Below are positions 45,616-54,649 of a DNA stretch of 64,000 nucleotides, piece by piece. Position 1 is the first letter of the stretch. Each line of letters begins with the position of its first letter. Position numbers and translations under genes: made by a program. The stretch covers positions 1 through 64,000 of the forward strand of contig JAVBLD010000006.1 of NCBI GenBank assembly GCA_031553705.1. Reading direction: 5' to 3'. The DNA comes from JAVBLD01 sp031553705 (GTDB lineage Bacteria; Bacteroidota; Bacteroidia; Bacteroidales; Marinifilaceae). The notes beneath the pieces are model-generated. The model was not told the origin of the DNA. It saw only the letters and a list, made by a program, of their open reading frames with translations, and ran no database searches.

Positions 45616-46341
45616 ATGATGATCAGGAAGTTTGTTTTCATATCCGCTTTTCTATTATTGGCCGTTGTAATGAACGGACAGAAAGTGATGCGGAATACAA
45701 GCCTGCTGAACTATCAGAGAGGCGACCAAACGATCCTGCACTTCGGCTTTACGCTGGGAGTTAACTATATGAACTATCAGGCTATTCTCTCCGGCTCCAA
45801 CCCGTACCGGGCTGAAGCCGGTAAATTGAAAATGGGGTATAGCGTCGGTATGATATCGGAACTCCGGTTATTTGACGATTTAGGTTTACGGTTTATGCCC
45901 GGATTGGAATTTTCTTCCCGGACACTGATATATAACAACATACCGGACGCCGACGAAGGTAAAACTTATTCGTACAATGAATCAGTATATGTCACCTTCC
46001 CGTTAATGCTCAAATATAAGGCCAAAAGGATCAATAACTTCAGGCCTTTTTTGACCGCCGGCAGCAGCTTGAAATACGACTTTAAAAAACACCAAAATAT
46101 CGATCCCGACCAATCCGTTTATTTCAGGACAAAACCGGTAGATCTATTTCTGGAAACCGGCGTCGGATCGGATTTTTATCTCCCTTATTTTAAAATGGGA
46201 ATAGAACTGCGTTTCGCTTTCGGCTTGACCGATGCTCTGGTTCACAAGTATGACACGAAGATTCCCGGGTATGAAAAATACACGGATACCCTGAAAAAAC
46301 TGCGGGCAAAGATGTTCTCGGTCTGCTTCCATTTCGAGTAG
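45616..46341 (+). CDS. PorT-like outer membrane beta-barrel protein
   Basis: A 241-residue predicted barrel with a cleaved signal peptide ending near MNGQ. The start is placed at the ATG at 45616; a GTG at 45598 would add six residues in front of the signal. The body contains FGFTLGVNYMNYQ, MGYSVGMISELRLFDDLGLRFMPGLEFSSR, a typical porin-family repeat of strands, and a C-terminal SVCFHFE strand. It resembles PorT, a component linked to type IX secretion in Porphyromonas, but related barrels exist in species without that system. No other T9SS gene is in the window. Confidence 0.7.
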   Translation: MMIRKFVFISAFLLLAVVMNGQKVMRNTSLLNYQRGDQTILHFGFTLGVNYMNYQAILSGSNPYRAEAGKLKMGYSVGMISELRLFDDLGLRFMPGLEFSSRTLIYNNIPDADEGKTYSYNESVYVTFPLMLKYKAKRINNFRPFLTAGSSLKYDFKKHQNIDPDQSVYFRTKPVDLFLETGVGSDFYLPYFKMGIELRFAFGLTDALVHKYDTKIPGYEKYTDTLKKLRAKMFSVCFHFE

Positions 46342-46388
46342 CAGGAACTAAATCAAACGAAATTGAGCATTAAGGACTACAAATAGTT

Positions 46389-47933
46389 ATGTATAAAGAA
46401 ATACAGATCCGGATTAAACCGGAAGAGAGGGAAAATATCGATGTTGTTAAACATTATGCAGCCCGTGGTATAGGTATTGCCCCGGGGCGGATCAGGCATA
46501 TCGACATTCTGAAACAATCCATCGACGCCCGTCAGAAAACGGTAATCATAAACCTTTCGGTAGGAGTACATATCGACAAACTGGAAGAGCGGGAAAAAGC
46601 ATTTGAACCTCAATACCGGGATGTCTCAAAAGCCCGACCGGTCGTTATTGTCGGGGCCGGTCCGGCCGGTTTGTTTGCTGCGCTCCGGTTAATTGAAAAA
46701 GGACTGAAACCGGTTATCCTGGAACGGGGCAAGGCGGTCGACGAGCGAAAAAAAGACCTGAACAAATTGTATACAACAAGGATTGTTGATGAAGATTCGA
46801 ACTTCGGGTTCGGAGAGGGAGGAGCCGGTACTTTCTCGGATGGAAAACTCTTTACACGTTCAAATAAAAGGGGAAATATACGGCGAGTCCTGGAAATCCT
46901 GGTTTTTCATGGGGCCGATCCGGTCATTCTGATCGACTCTCATCCGCATATCGGCAGCGACAAGTTGCCTAAAGTGATCACAAATATCCGTAAAACGATA
47001 GAGAAATATGGAGGAGAGATTCGTTTTAACACACGGGTGACGGACCTGATCGTAAAAAAAGACGCTGTTGCCGGAGTCGTCGCCGCCAGTGAAGAGATTC
47101 CAGCGGACCGGGTTATTTTAGCTACCGGCCACTCCGCACGCGACATATACCGCATGTTACACCGGAAGGGTATCGCGATGGAGACAAAAGACTTTGCGAT
47201 AGGTCTGCGCCTGGAACATTTGCAACATGATATAGACCGTATCCGGTATCACAATCCGGAAGGGAGGGGCCCCCGTCTGCCGGCGGCCGAATATCGCTTT
47301 GTAACAAACATCGACGGCCGGGGAGTCTATTCATTCTGTATGTGCCCCGGAGGGATTGTCGTACCTGCTACCACAGCTCCCGGCCAGCAGGTTGTAAACG
47401 GGATGTCCTCGTCCGGGCGTAACACACGTTGGGCCAACTCGGCCATCGTGACATCAATCGGTTCCGGAGAGCTGACCCGTATGGGATACCACGGTCTATT
47501 TGCCGGTTTGGAGTTCCAGGAAACGATGGAACGAAAGGCTTGGCAGGAAGGAGGAAATAATCTTTTCGCACCGGCACAAACCTTAACCGATTTTTTAATT
47601 GGAAGATTTAGTAACCTATTGCCTACGGCATCGTATAAGCCAGGAGTTTCGAGTTCTTTAATTAGTGAATGGCTACCGGAAATCGTATACAAAAGGCTTC
47701 GCGAAGGGATGACATATTTCGGAAAACAAACGAAAGGTTTTATTACGGAACATGCTCTTTTACTGGGAATTGAGACAAGGACATCAGCGCCTTTAAAGAT
47801 ACCAAGGGAAGACAAATATATGCATCATCCGATGTTGGCCGGATTATATCCATGTGGAGAAGGGGCAGGTTATTCGGGGGGGATTATTTCGGCCGCATTA
47901 GACGGGGAAAAATGCGCAGATGCTGTTCTTTGA
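46389..47933 (+). CDS. COG2509-type FAD-dependent dehydrogenase
   Basis: A 514-residue flavoprotein. An N-terminal domain of about 75 residues precedes the FAD loop VVIVGAGPAGLFAALRLIEKG (residues 85-105). Later motifs are NFGFGEGGAGTFSDGKL, the second dinucleotide region DRVILATGHSARDIYRML, SFCMCPGGIVVPA and the C-terminal GEGAGYSGGIISAALDG. The family (COG2509, uncharacterised FAD-dependent dehydrogenases) has no settled substrate. The gene starts 48 bases after the PorT-like gene on the same strand. HU follows with its own promoter. Confidence 0.9.
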   Translation: MYKEIQIRIKPEERENIDVVKHYAARGIGIAPGRIRHIDILKQSIDARQKTVIINLSVGVHIDKLEEREKAFEPQYRDVSKARPVVIVGAGPAGLFAALRLIEKGLKPVILERGKAVDERKKDLNKLYTTRIVDEDSNFGFGEGGAGTFSDGKLFTRSNKRGNIRRVLEILVFHGADPVILIDSHPHIGSDKLPKVITNIRKTIEKYGGEIRFNTRVTDLIVKKDAVAGVVAASEEIPADRVILATGHSARDIYRMLHRKGIAMETKDFAIGLRLEHLQHDIDRIRYHNPEGRGPRLPAAEYRFVTNIDGRGVYSFCMCPGGIVVPATTAPGQQVVNGMSSSGRNTRWANSAIVTSIGSGELTRMGYHGLFAGLEFQETMERKAWQEGGNNLFAPAQTLTDFLIGRFSNLLPTASYKPGVSSSLISEWLPEIVYKRLREGMTYFGKQTKGFITEHALLLGIETRTSAPLKIPREDKYMHHPMLAGLYPCGEGAGYSGGIISAALDGEKCADAVL

Positions 47934-47971
47934 TTTTTTTTTATGAAAAATCTCGTTTTTTTTTTGATTTA

Positions 47972-48002
47972 TTTGAATTGGTCAATAAAATATCTACATT
48001 TG
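47972..48002 (+). promoter_or_regulatory. Promoter of the HU gene
   Basis: TTTG at 47972-47975, a 19-base spacer and TACATTTG at 47995-48002 match both boxes of the Bacteroidetes promoter exactly. The HU start codon lies 48 bases downstream. Confidence 0.8.
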
Positions 48003-48050
48003 CCTAGAGAGAAATGGTTTAAAATTCTAACCCTCAAAAAGATTATAATT

Positions 48051-48320
48051 ATGAACAAAGCTCAATTAATCGACGCCATTGCTGACAAAGCAGGTTTAAC
48101 AAAAGTGGATTCTAAAAAAGCACTGGAAGCCTTCGTAGAAACAGTAGGAGATACTCTGAAGAAAGGTGACAAAGTTGCATTGATCGGTTTCGGATCTTTC
48201 TCCGTAGCAGACAGAAAAGCTAGAAACGGAAGAAATCCACAAACTGGAAAAGCGATCAAGATTGCCGCAAAGAAAGTTGTTAAATTTAAAGCAGGCGCTG
48301 AATTAGCAGAAAAATGCTAA
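48051..48320 (+). CDS. HU family DNA-binding protein
   Basis: An 89-residue nucleoid protein that bends DNA as a dimer. The start is at 48051 (MNKAQLIDAIADKAGLTK). The open frame to 47943 would add 36 residues encoded by the promoter region. The HU signature GFGSFSVADRKARNGRNPQTGKAI, including the DNA-binding arm with Arg and Pro at NPQTG, is intact, followed by KVVKFKAGAELAE. A consensus promoter precedes it and a strong intrinsic terminator follows, so it is a single-gene unit. Confidence 0.96.
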   Translation: MNKAQLIDAIADKAGLTKVDSKKALEAFVETVGDTLKKGDKVALIGFGSFSVADRKARNGRNPQTGKAIKIAAKKVVKFKAGAELAEKC

Positions 48321-48335
48321 TACAAAACCAAAATA

Positions 48336-48373
48336 AAAGAAGAGGTGTTTGTCGTAAAAACACCTCTTTTTTT
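48336..48373 (+). terminator. Intrinsic terminator after the HU gene
   Basis: AAGAGGTGTTT (48340-48350) and AAACACCTCTT (48358-48368) pair perfectly around a 7-base loop, followed by a run of T to 48373. This is a textbook rho-independent terminator. Confidence 0.92.
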
Positions 48374-48413
48374 GTTACAGGCATTTTATTCAATTTCATC
48401 ATTTTTTACAGAC

Positions 48414-48431
48414 TTTGTCGGACACGACAAA
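48414..48431. promoter_or_regulatory. Small palindrome upstream of the Nudix gene
   Basis: TTTGTCG, four bases, then CGACAAA is a perfect 7-bp inverted repeat ending 22 bases before the Nudix start. It may be an operator or a leader hairpin. Confidence 0.35.
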
Positions 48432-48453
48432 AAGTTAAAAGACTTTGTTGATT

Positions 48454-49020
48454 ATGTGCGGTCAAAAGATACAAAACTGGAAAGTACTTCATTCGGAGTA
48501 TCTCTCAAAAGAACCCTGGTTTACAGTACGTAAGGAGAAAGTAGAACTTCCGAACGGGAATGTCATTCCCTCCTATTACATTCTGGACTATCCGGCATGG
48601 GTGTGCGTGATCGGAGTAACCAAAGAGGGAAAGATGGTTATGGAGCGGCAGTACCGCCACGGCTGGGGACAGGTAGGATACGAACTGTGCGCCGGAGTGG
48701 TAGAAACAACAGATGCGACCCATATGGATGCAGCCAAACGGAAACTATTGGAAGAAACAGGATACGGCAACGGCTCTTGGGAACTGTTTACGTCAAATTC
48801 GGCCAATCCGGGTACTCACAGCAATATAAACTACTGTTTCCTGGCTACCGGGTTGGAAAAAGTAATGGAACCCCAACTGGAAGCTACAGAAGACATTGTT
48901 GTAGAACTGCTCGATTTCGAACAGGTAGAACGATTATTAGCACAGGACAAAATCATACAGGCCATGCACGCCGCACCGTTATGGAAATACGTAAATAGGG
49001 TCGTAAATGGAAGCAGATAA
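48454..49020 (+). CDS. Nudix hydrolase (ADP-ribose pyrophosphatase-like)
   Basis: A 188-residue hydrolase of nucleoside diphosphates linked to another group. The ATG at 48454 (MCGQKIQNWK) is chosen over the earlier TTG at 48445. Features are YPAWVCVIGVTKEGKMVMERQYRHGWGQVGYELCAG, the usual ADP-ribose pyrophosphatase lead-in. The Nudix box is GVVETTDATHMDAAKRKLLEETGY. In the box the usual Arg-Glu is Arg-Lys, but the two metal-binding glutamates of EETG are present. TrmH follows 96 bases later. Confidence 0.88.
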   Translation: MCGQKIQNWKVLHSEYLSKEPWFTVRKEKVELPNGNVIPSYYILDYPAWVCVIGVTKEGKMVMERQYRHGWGQVGYELCAGVVETTDATHMDAAKRKLLEETGYGNGSWELFTSNSANPGTHSNINYCFLATGLEKVMEPQLEATEDIVVELLDFEQVERLLAQDKIIQAMHAAPLWKYVNRVVNGSR

Positions 49021-49094
49021 GAATAATACCGATCGTTGAGTAAAATGAATCCTATGTTCAAACGGGCCCGGTGCTACACCCGTTCCTAAGAAAA

Positions 49095-49110
49095 TTCAAC
49101 TTTCAACTCT
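49095..49110. repeat. Dispersed TTTCAACT repeat before trmH
   Basis: TTCAACTTTCAACTCT matches the core of the copy at 56521-56540 exactly (15-16 bases). It ends 6 bases before the trmH start. Confidence 0.55.
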
Positions 49111-49116
49111 TTATCT

Positions 49117-49794
49117 ATGAAAAGCGTGGAGGAGCAGGTTACATACCTTAGAAATTTCGTAACCGATGAAAAGAACAGTCTGTTCGACAGGTTGATCAGG
49201 CAACGGACCGATTACGTGACAATCGTAATGGAAGATCTGTATCAATCTCACAATCAAAGCGCTATCATGCGTTCTGCCGATTGTTACGGTATACAGGATA
49301 TACACCTGATAGAAAACAAAAACATATATAACGAAACGTCGACGGTGTCCCGCGGGGCAAGGGAGTGGCTTTCGCTCCACCGCTACAATAGCGATGCCGA
49401 CAATACGGCGGAGGCTATTCGGCAACTCAGGGATGGCGGATACCGTATTATAGCTACCATGCCACATACCGACGATCGGTTGATCGAAGATATTGACCTG
49501 GAGAAAGGTAAAATGGCCTTTTTCTTCGGTACGGAACTGACAGGAATATCGGAGCAGGTGATCGGGGAGGCGGATGAGTTTGCAAAAGTACCGATGTACG
49601 GTTTTACCGAAAGCCTGAATGTCAGCGTATGCGCGGCTATTGTAATGTATAATATCGTACAGCGATTGCGGCAAAGTACGATCGATTGGCACCTTCCGGA
49701 GAAAAAACAGGCGAAAGTACTGCTCGATTGGTATAAAAATACGATAAAAGCCGCGGATGAAATACTGGAGAGATTTATAGGAAATGAAAAATAG
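49117..49794 (+). CDS. TrmH-family tRNA 2'-O-methyltransferase
   Basis: A 225-residue SPOUT methyltransferase close to tRNA (Gm18) TrmH. An N-terminal helical region (about residues 1-30) precedes TIVMEDLYQSHNQSAIMRSADCYGI (motif 1, conserved Asn and Arg). Then come AFFFGTELTGISEQV (motif 2) and VPMYGFTESLNVSVCAAIVMYNI (motif 3). An extra C-terminal helix pair follows, as in TrmH. The motif 1 Arg and the motif 3 Asn are both present. It overlaps the next gene by 11 bases at its 3' end. Confidence 0.92.
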   Translation: MKSVEEQVTYLRNFVTDEKNSLFDRLIRQRTDYVTIVMEDLYQSHNQSAIMRSADCYGIQDIHLIENKNIYNETSTVSRGAREWLSLHRYNSDADNTAEAIRQLRDGGYRIIATMPHTDDRLIEDIDLEKGKMAFFFGTELTGISEQVIGEADEFAKVPMYGFTESLNVSVCAAIVMYNIVQRLRQSTIDWHLPEKKQAKVLLDWYKNTIKAADEILERFIGNEK

Positions 49795-50542
49795 AAGACA
49801 ACAAATGAAAATAAAGCAATTATTAACGGTGTGCCTGCTCGGGCTATCGGTCACAGCGGTGCGGGGACAGGCGAATAGTATTGCGGTCAAATTGGAATGC
49901 ATCAGAAGCAGCAAAGACGATCAGGCGAAGATCGTATATGCAGACGAGATTATGGATCTGTTAAAATCATCCGCCTTCGGAGAGTATGATGTTTCAAAAC
50001 CTTTAAAATATCTCGGATATAAACGGTGTACAAATGCCGAAGCGGAACTTTTTTCATGGAGTTTTCCGATGGAGGGCGGGTTGGCTTACTATAACCTGAT
50101 CCGCTTTAAGGATAGGAGTTATACACTGATATACCGCCCCGGAGAAAAAAACACGGTAGCACCTTATCTTTTTTACGACTTGCTTGGGTTTACCTCGGGA
50201 AAGAAACCTTATTTCATACTGTTTGGCTGGGCACAATCAGGTAAAAGCAATAAGAAAGCGCTGCTGATCGCTCAGTTCAAAGATGACGGGATGGTAAATT
50301 TTAATGTACCGTTGATGAAACGAAAAAACAGCGCCAGCTCTTCACTTGCTTTTGAATACGCCGGAGAAGCAAGCATGATGCTGAAATACGATAAAAATGG
50401 GAAACGGATTATCTTTGACCATCTGGCCCCGATAGATGAAAAATACAGGGGATATTTTATGTTTTACGGTCCCGATGGTTCCTACGACGGACTGGTGCTA
50501 AGCAAAGGATGGTGGGAATATAAAGAGGACATTAAAAAATAA
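49784..50542 (+). CDS. Secreted protein of unknown function
   Basis: A 252-residue protein with a signal peptide (KIKQLLTVCLLGLSVTAVRGQ). The ATG at 49784 overlaps the trmH stop and follows AGG; an ATG at 49805 is an alternative that gives a more typical signal. No known motif is recognised. The mature part is rich in aromatic residues (YFILFGWAQSGKSNKKALLIA, YFMFYGPDGSYDGLVLSKGWWEY), consistent with a conserved beta-rich periplasmic domain seen in Bacteroidales. It is coupled to trmH upstream and lies 4 bases before the dipeptidyl peptidase III gene. Confidence 0.75.
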   Translation: MKNRRQQMKIKQLLTVCLLGLSVTAVRGQANSIAVKLECIRSSKDDQAKIVYADEIMDLLKSSAFGEYDVSKPLKYLGYKRCTNAEAELFSWSFPMEGGLAYYNLIRFKDRSYTLIYRPGEKNTVAPYLFYDLLGFTSGKKPYFILFGWAQSGKSNKKALLIAQFKDDGMVNFNVPLMKRKNSASSSLAFEYAGEASMMLKYDKNGKRIIFDHLAPIDEKYRGYFMFYGPDGSYDGLVLSKGWWEYKEDIKK

Positions 50543-50546
50543 AGGT

Positions 50547-52442
50547 ATGGACGACTTTACGGATTACGTGGCAGAACAGTTCGATGATATAAGGATCCTG
50601 CGTTATCAGGTGCCGGCTTTTAAGGAGCTCCCGCTTGATAAAAAGCGGTTTGTTTATTACCTGAGCCAGGCGGCTATCGCCGGAAGGGATATTCTGTGGG
50701 ATCAGAATAATAAGTACAACCTGCTTATCAGGCGGACATTGGAGCGGATTATCCGGGACTATTCCGGGGATCGAGAAAGCACCGATTTTCAATCCTTTCT
50801 GATGTATGCCAAAAAAGTATTCTTTGCAAACGGCATACATCACCACTACTCCATGGACAAATTTATTCCCGGCTTTTCGGAATCCTATTTCTGTTCTTTA
50901 CTGGAAGATACCGGTTGTACGGCTGTTTTCAAACAACTGGAGAAGATTATGTTCGACCCGTCGTATATGTCCAAGAGAGTAGTATTGGACGGGAAGCAGG
51001 ATCTGCTCAAAGCTTCGGCGAACAACTACTACTCCGGAGTAACCCAAAAAGAAGCGGAAGAGTTTTACAAAGCGCCGGAAACCGGTCTGCCGGTCTCCAG
51101 AGGCTTAAACTCAACATTAATCAAAGAAAATGGGAAATTGAAAGAACTGGTATGGAAAATCGGAGGAAAATACGATCAAGAACTGCGACAGGTGGTAAAT
51201 TACCTTGAAAAAGCAGTAACGTATGCCTGCAATGAACAGCAAAAAAAGGTAATACACTTACTGATCGACTATTACCGCAGTGGTGACCTGGCTATTTTCG
51301 ACGCCTATTCTATTGCATGGTTGAAAGAATCGGAAAGCGACATCGATTTTATAAACGGCTTCATTGAGGTATACGGAGACCCATTAGCGTACAAAGCCAG
51401 TTGGGAATCGGTCGTACAGATCGTAGACGACAAAGCTTGCGAACGGACCCGCAAATTGGCGGACAACGCATTATGGTTCGAAGAGCACGCACCGATAGAC
51501 GAACGGTTTAAAAAGAGTGAAGTAGCCGGCATTACCGCACGGGTAGTACAGGCGGCAATGCTAGGCGGTGATTGCCACCCGGCAACACCGATCGGTATTA
51601 ACCTGCCGAATGCGGAATGGATCAGGGAACAGTACGGCAGTAAATCGATAACATTGGACAATATCACCTACGCCTACCATATAGCCTCACAGACTTCCGG
51701 TGTATTAGATGAATTTGCCGGTTCGGAAGAAGAGAAAAATCTGGTACGCGAATACGGCTACCTGGGAGGCAATATCCATACCGATCTGCACGAATGCTTG
51801 GGACACGGTTCCGGAAAAATACTACCGGGAGTTAACCCGGAGGTATTGAAAAGCTACTACTCGACAATCGAAGAAGTGCGGGCCGACCTGTTCGCTTTAT
51901 ACTATATCATGGATCCAAAACTGATCGAACTGGGGGTAGTTCCTTCGCAGGAGGTTGCTAAAGCGGAATACTATAATTATATCCGTAACGGCCTGATGGT
52001 GCAATTGACCAGAATACTACCGGGAAATAATCTGGAAGAGTCGCACATGAGAAATCGTCAGACAATTGCGGCCTGGGTATATGAACAGGGAAAAGAGGCA
52101 AACATAATAGAAAAGGTAAAACACAACGGAAAAACAAGTTTCCGGATCCATGATTTTGAAGTATTGCGCAGACTTTTCGGAAAATTGCTGGCAGAGGTAC
52201 AACGCATCAAGTCGGAAGGCGATTATGAAGCTGCCCGCAATCTGATCGAAACCTACGGGGTAAAAATTGACCGGCAGCTGCATGATGAGGTATTGGAGCG
52301 ATACAAAAAACTGGGTATTCCCCCTTATGCAGGGTTTATCAATCCGGAATACAATCCGGTTGAACGGGACGGGGAAATCATCGACGTGGAAATATTCTAT
52401 CCTGACGACTTTCTGACCCAGATGATGCAATACGCCACATAA
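50547..52442 (+). CDS. Dipeptidyl peptidase III (M49) family protein
   Basis: A zinc metallopeptidase that removes dipeptides from the N-terminus of short peptides. The zinc site HECLGH lies near residue 415, within TDLHECLGHGSGKILPG, and the second motif EEVRAD lies near residue 441. Both motifs match the family (HEXXGH and EEXRAD). There is no signal peptide, so the enzyme should be cytosolic. The 631-residue protein is a little shorter than some relatives that carry an exported N-terminus. It is the last gene before the TetR regulator and ends with QMMQYAT. Confidence 0.92.
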   Translation: MDDFTDYVAEQFDDIRILRYQVPAFKELPLDKKRFVYYLSQAAIAGRDILWDQNNKYNLLIRRTLERIIRDYSGDRESTDFQSFLMYAKKVFFANGIHHHYSMDKFIPGFSESYFCSLLEDTGCTAVFKQLEKIMFDPSYMSKRVVLDGKQDLLKASANNYYSGVTQKEAEEFYKAPETGLPVSRGLNSTLIKENGKLKELVWKIGGKYDQELRQVVNYLEKAVTYACNEQQKKVIHLLIDYYRSGDLAIFDAYSIAWLKESESDIDFINGFIEVYGDPLAYKASWESVVQIVDDKACERTRKLADNALWFEEHAPIDERFKKSEVAGITARVVQAAMLGGDCHPATPIGINLPNAEWIREQYGSKSITLDNITYAYHIASQTSGVLDEFAGSEEEKNLVREYGYLGGNIHTDLHECLGHGSGKILPGVNPEVLKSYYSTIEEVRADLFALYYIMDPKLIELGVVPSQEVAKAEYYNYIRNGLMVQLTRILPGNNLEESHMRNRQTIAAWVYEQGKEANIIEKVKHNGKTSFRIHDFEVLRRLFGKLLAEVQRIKSEGDYEAARNLIETYGVKIDRQLHDEVLERYKKLGIPPYAGFINPEYNPVERDGEIIDVEIFYPDDFLTQMMQYAT

Positions 52443-52519
52443 ATCTTTTCAACCCGATATAAAAATAGAGAATATAACAGGATTAAAAGTAGGATTTTAA
52501 TTCTGTTTCTTATATCTGA

Positions 52520-52550
52520 TTCGCTTATTCAAAAAATATTTCTACATTTG
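52520..52550 (+). promoter_or_regulatory. Promoter of the TetR-exporter operon
   Basis: TTCG at 52520-52523, 19 bases, then TACATTTG at 52543-52550. The -7 box is exact; the -33 box has one mismatch. It lies 103 bases before the tetR start. Confidence 0.5.
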
Positions 52551-52616
52551 CCTCGCGCTAACAATCATGTTAAACAAATAAGTTAATATGAAGTATTGGT
52601 ATCTTTATTACAACCA

Positions 52617-52634
52617 GACAGTTTTAAAACTGTC
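52617..52634. promoter_or_regulatory. TetR operator candidate (18-bp perfect palindrome)
   Basis: GACAGTTTTAAAACTGTC is a perfect 9+9 palindrome lying 19 bases before the tetR start and downstream of the predicted promoter. Size, symmetry and position are typical of a TetR autoregulatory operator. Confidence 0.65.
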
Positions 52635-52653
52635 GATTTTCAACTGATTATAT

Positions 52654-53277
52654 ATGAAGCAAGAAGACCTGACCACCAAACAAATCATCATCCGGGCCGC
52701 CGAACAGGTTTTTATGAACAAAGGGTATGCTGCGGCAAAAACAACGGAAATCGCACGCGTTGCGGGAGTGAACCATGCCATGTTACACTACTATTTCAGG
52801 ACTAAAGAGAATCTGTTCAATATGGTTTTCGAACAAAAAGCCGGGCTTTTTGGCAGTTCGCTCTCTACCGTTTTCGACCGGCCCCTCTCCTTCCGGAATA
52901 AAATAAGATTAGCTATGGAGACCCATTTCGACATCCTTGTGGCGAATCCGAGGCTTCCCCTCTTTATTTTCAGCGAGATCATGGGCAGCGAAGAGAAAAG
53001 AGAGATGGCAAAAAGGATCATACTCCCAAAAGCGACTGATGTTCTTCAGAAACTAACGAAGGGTATCCGGAAGGAAGTCGCCAAAGGCAATATTTATCCG
53101 ATAGAGCCTTTAGATCTGATTCTGAATATGGTGTCTGTGAATATTTTCACCTTTATCGCATTCGAAGCGTTATCAGATGCGATCAAAAGACCTGACCACG
53201 AAATGGCGAAACGCCTGCAACTCAGAAAAGAAAGTAACGTTCAATTTATTTTACGCAGCCTGAAACCGGATAAATAA
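52654..53277 (+). CDS. TetR/AcrR family transcriptional regulator
   Basis: A 207-residue repressor. The N-terminal helix-turn-helix domain is clear: TTKQIIIRAAEQVFMNKGYAAAKTTEIARVAGVNHAMLHYYFRTKENLFNMVF, with the recognition helix at VNHAMLHYYF. The ligand domain is helical and not matched to a known effector. It is first in an operon of exporter genes (TolC begins 9 bases after the stop). With the palindrome upstream, self-repression and control of the exporter are likely. The layout recalls E. coli CecR (YbiH) and ybhGFSR. Confidence 0.92.
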   Translation: MKQEDLTTKQIIIRAAEQVFMNKGYAAAKTTEIARVAGVNHAMLHYYFRTKENLFNMVFEQKAGLFGSSLSTVFDRPLSFRNKIRLAMETHFDILVANPRLPLFIFSEIMGSEEKREMAKRIILPKATDVLQKLTKGIRKEVAKGNIYPIEPLDLILNMVSVNIFTFIAFEALSDAIKRPDHEMAKRLQLRKESNVQFILRSLKPDK

Positions 53278-53286
53278 AAACAAAGA

Positions 53287-54597
53287 ATGGAAAAGAAATT
53301 TAGCTCCCGCCGCCCCCTACTCCCTGCTCTTTATGCCTTTGTCAGTATATTTGCATGGATTGCAGCGACCATCTTGCCCGCATCGATCGCTTACGGACAG
53401 CTGTCTATTGACAGTTGCCAGATAAAGGCAAGAAAAAACTATCCGTTGATCAAACGGTACGATTTGATTGAAAGAGCAAAAGCATATAACCTGTCGAACG
53501 CCTGTAAAGGCCATCTGCCGCAGATTTCAATGACGGCAAGAATATCATACCAGTCCGAAGTCACAAAAATACCGGTAAACCTGCCGGGAATCGATATCGA
53601 AGGCTTATCGAAAGACCAATACCTGGCTACCGTCGATGTCACCCAAGCGATATGGGACGGAGGTACAATCCGTTCGCAGAAAAAGATTACGGTTGCCGGA
53701 TCGGAAATGGAACAACGGCAACTCGAAGTAGATCTATACGCCATAGAAGAGCAGGTAAACCAGCTATTCTTCGGCATCCTACTGCTGGATGCCCAGTTGC
53801 GACAAAACGAAATCCTGCAGGAAGATCTGCAACGTAATCATACCGTAATTGCCAGCTATATCGAAAACGGGATTGCCAATCAGGCCGACCTGGATGCAGT
53901 GAAAGTAGAACAGCTAAAAGCAAAACAACTCCACGCCCAACTCTATTCAAACCGGAAAGCCTATATCGAAATGCTGACTGTCATGATAGGCGAACCGATC
54001 GGAGAAACAAGCATCCTGATAAAGCCGGACATTCGCGATATTCCCCTTTCCATGGAGATTCATCGTCCGGAACTTAAACTATTCGAATCGCAACACAATC
54101 TTTTAGAAGCCCAGAAAAGCATGATCGCGGCAAGTTATATGCCCAGGTTCAACCTCTTCTTGCAGGGAGGCTATGGAAAACCGGGATTAAATATGCTGGA
54201 TAACGACTTTTCGCCCTTTTATATCGGCGGCCTCCGGATGAGCTGGAACTTCGGCGCATTGTATACGCAAAAAAACGACCGCCGGAAATTAGAGGTAAAT
54301 CAAAACAACGTAACCGCCCAGACGGAAACATTCCTGTATCATACCCATCTGGAAATTGCCCGGGAAACCAATGAGATTAAAAAATTAAAAGAGATTATGG
54401 AATATGATGCGGAGATCATAAGGTTAAGAGAGAATGTAAAAAAAGCCGCAGAGATCAAGGTGGCAAACGGAACACTAAGCGTGATCGAACTGGTACGGGA
54501 AATCAATTCCGAAAACCTGGCAAAGCAAGAAAAAAACACCCATGAAATCGAACTACTAATAGCTGTTTATAAATTGAAAAACACAACGAACCGATAA
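53287..54597 (+). CDS. TolC family outer membrane efflux protein
   Basis: A 436-residue trimeric outer-membrane channel subunit of the exporter. It has a long signal peptide ending near IAYGQ. Two TolC repeats follow, rich in coiled-coil heptads (LEVDLYAIEEQVNQLFFGILLLDAQLRQNEILQEDL and EIARETNEIKKLKEIMEYDAEIIRLRENVKKA, quoted in part by QLFFGILLL and EIIRLREN). The strand MPRFNLFLQGGYGKPGL is typical. It works with the HlyD and ABC proteins encoded next; a 52-base gap follows. Confidence 0.9.
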   Translation: MEKKFSSRRPLLPALYAFVSIFAWIAATILPASIAYGQLSIDSCQIKARKNYPLIKRYDLIERAKAYNLSNACKGHLPQISMTARISYQSEVTKIPVNLPGIDIEGLSKDQYLATVDVTQAIWDGGTIRSQKKITVAGSEMEQRQLEVDLYAIEEQVNQLFFGILLLDAQLRQNEILQEDLQRNHTVIASYIENGIANQADLDAVKVEQLKAKQLHAQLYSNRKAYIEMLTVMIGEPIGETSILIKPDIRDIPLSMEIHRPELKLFESQHNLLEAQKSMIAASYMPRFNLFLQGGYGKPGLNMLDNDFSPFYIGGLRMSWNFGALYTQKNDRRKLEVNQNNVTAQTETFLYHTHLEIARETNEIKKLKEIMEYDAEIIRLRENVKKAAEIKVANGTLSVIELVREINSENLAKQEKNTHEIELLIAVYKLKNTTNR

Positions 54598-54649
54598 TGA
54601 GTAATAAATATAACGAATCCCTGATTCTCCACTTTAAATGATTAGACCC

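Noticed and set aside
45598..46341. Type IX secretion locus suggested by the PorT-like gene
   Set aside because: Only a PorT-like barrel is present; no other T9SS component or T9SS C-terminal sorting domain was seen in the window.
47943..48050. The 36-residue N-terminal extension of HU
   Set aside because: HU proteins start at MNKAQLIDAI; the extension covers a perfect Bacteroidetes promoter.
52588..52647. A 19-codon open frame upstream of tetR that could be a leader peptide
   Set aside because: It has no ribosome binding site, overlaps the palindrome and shows no stalling or amino-acid-run signature.
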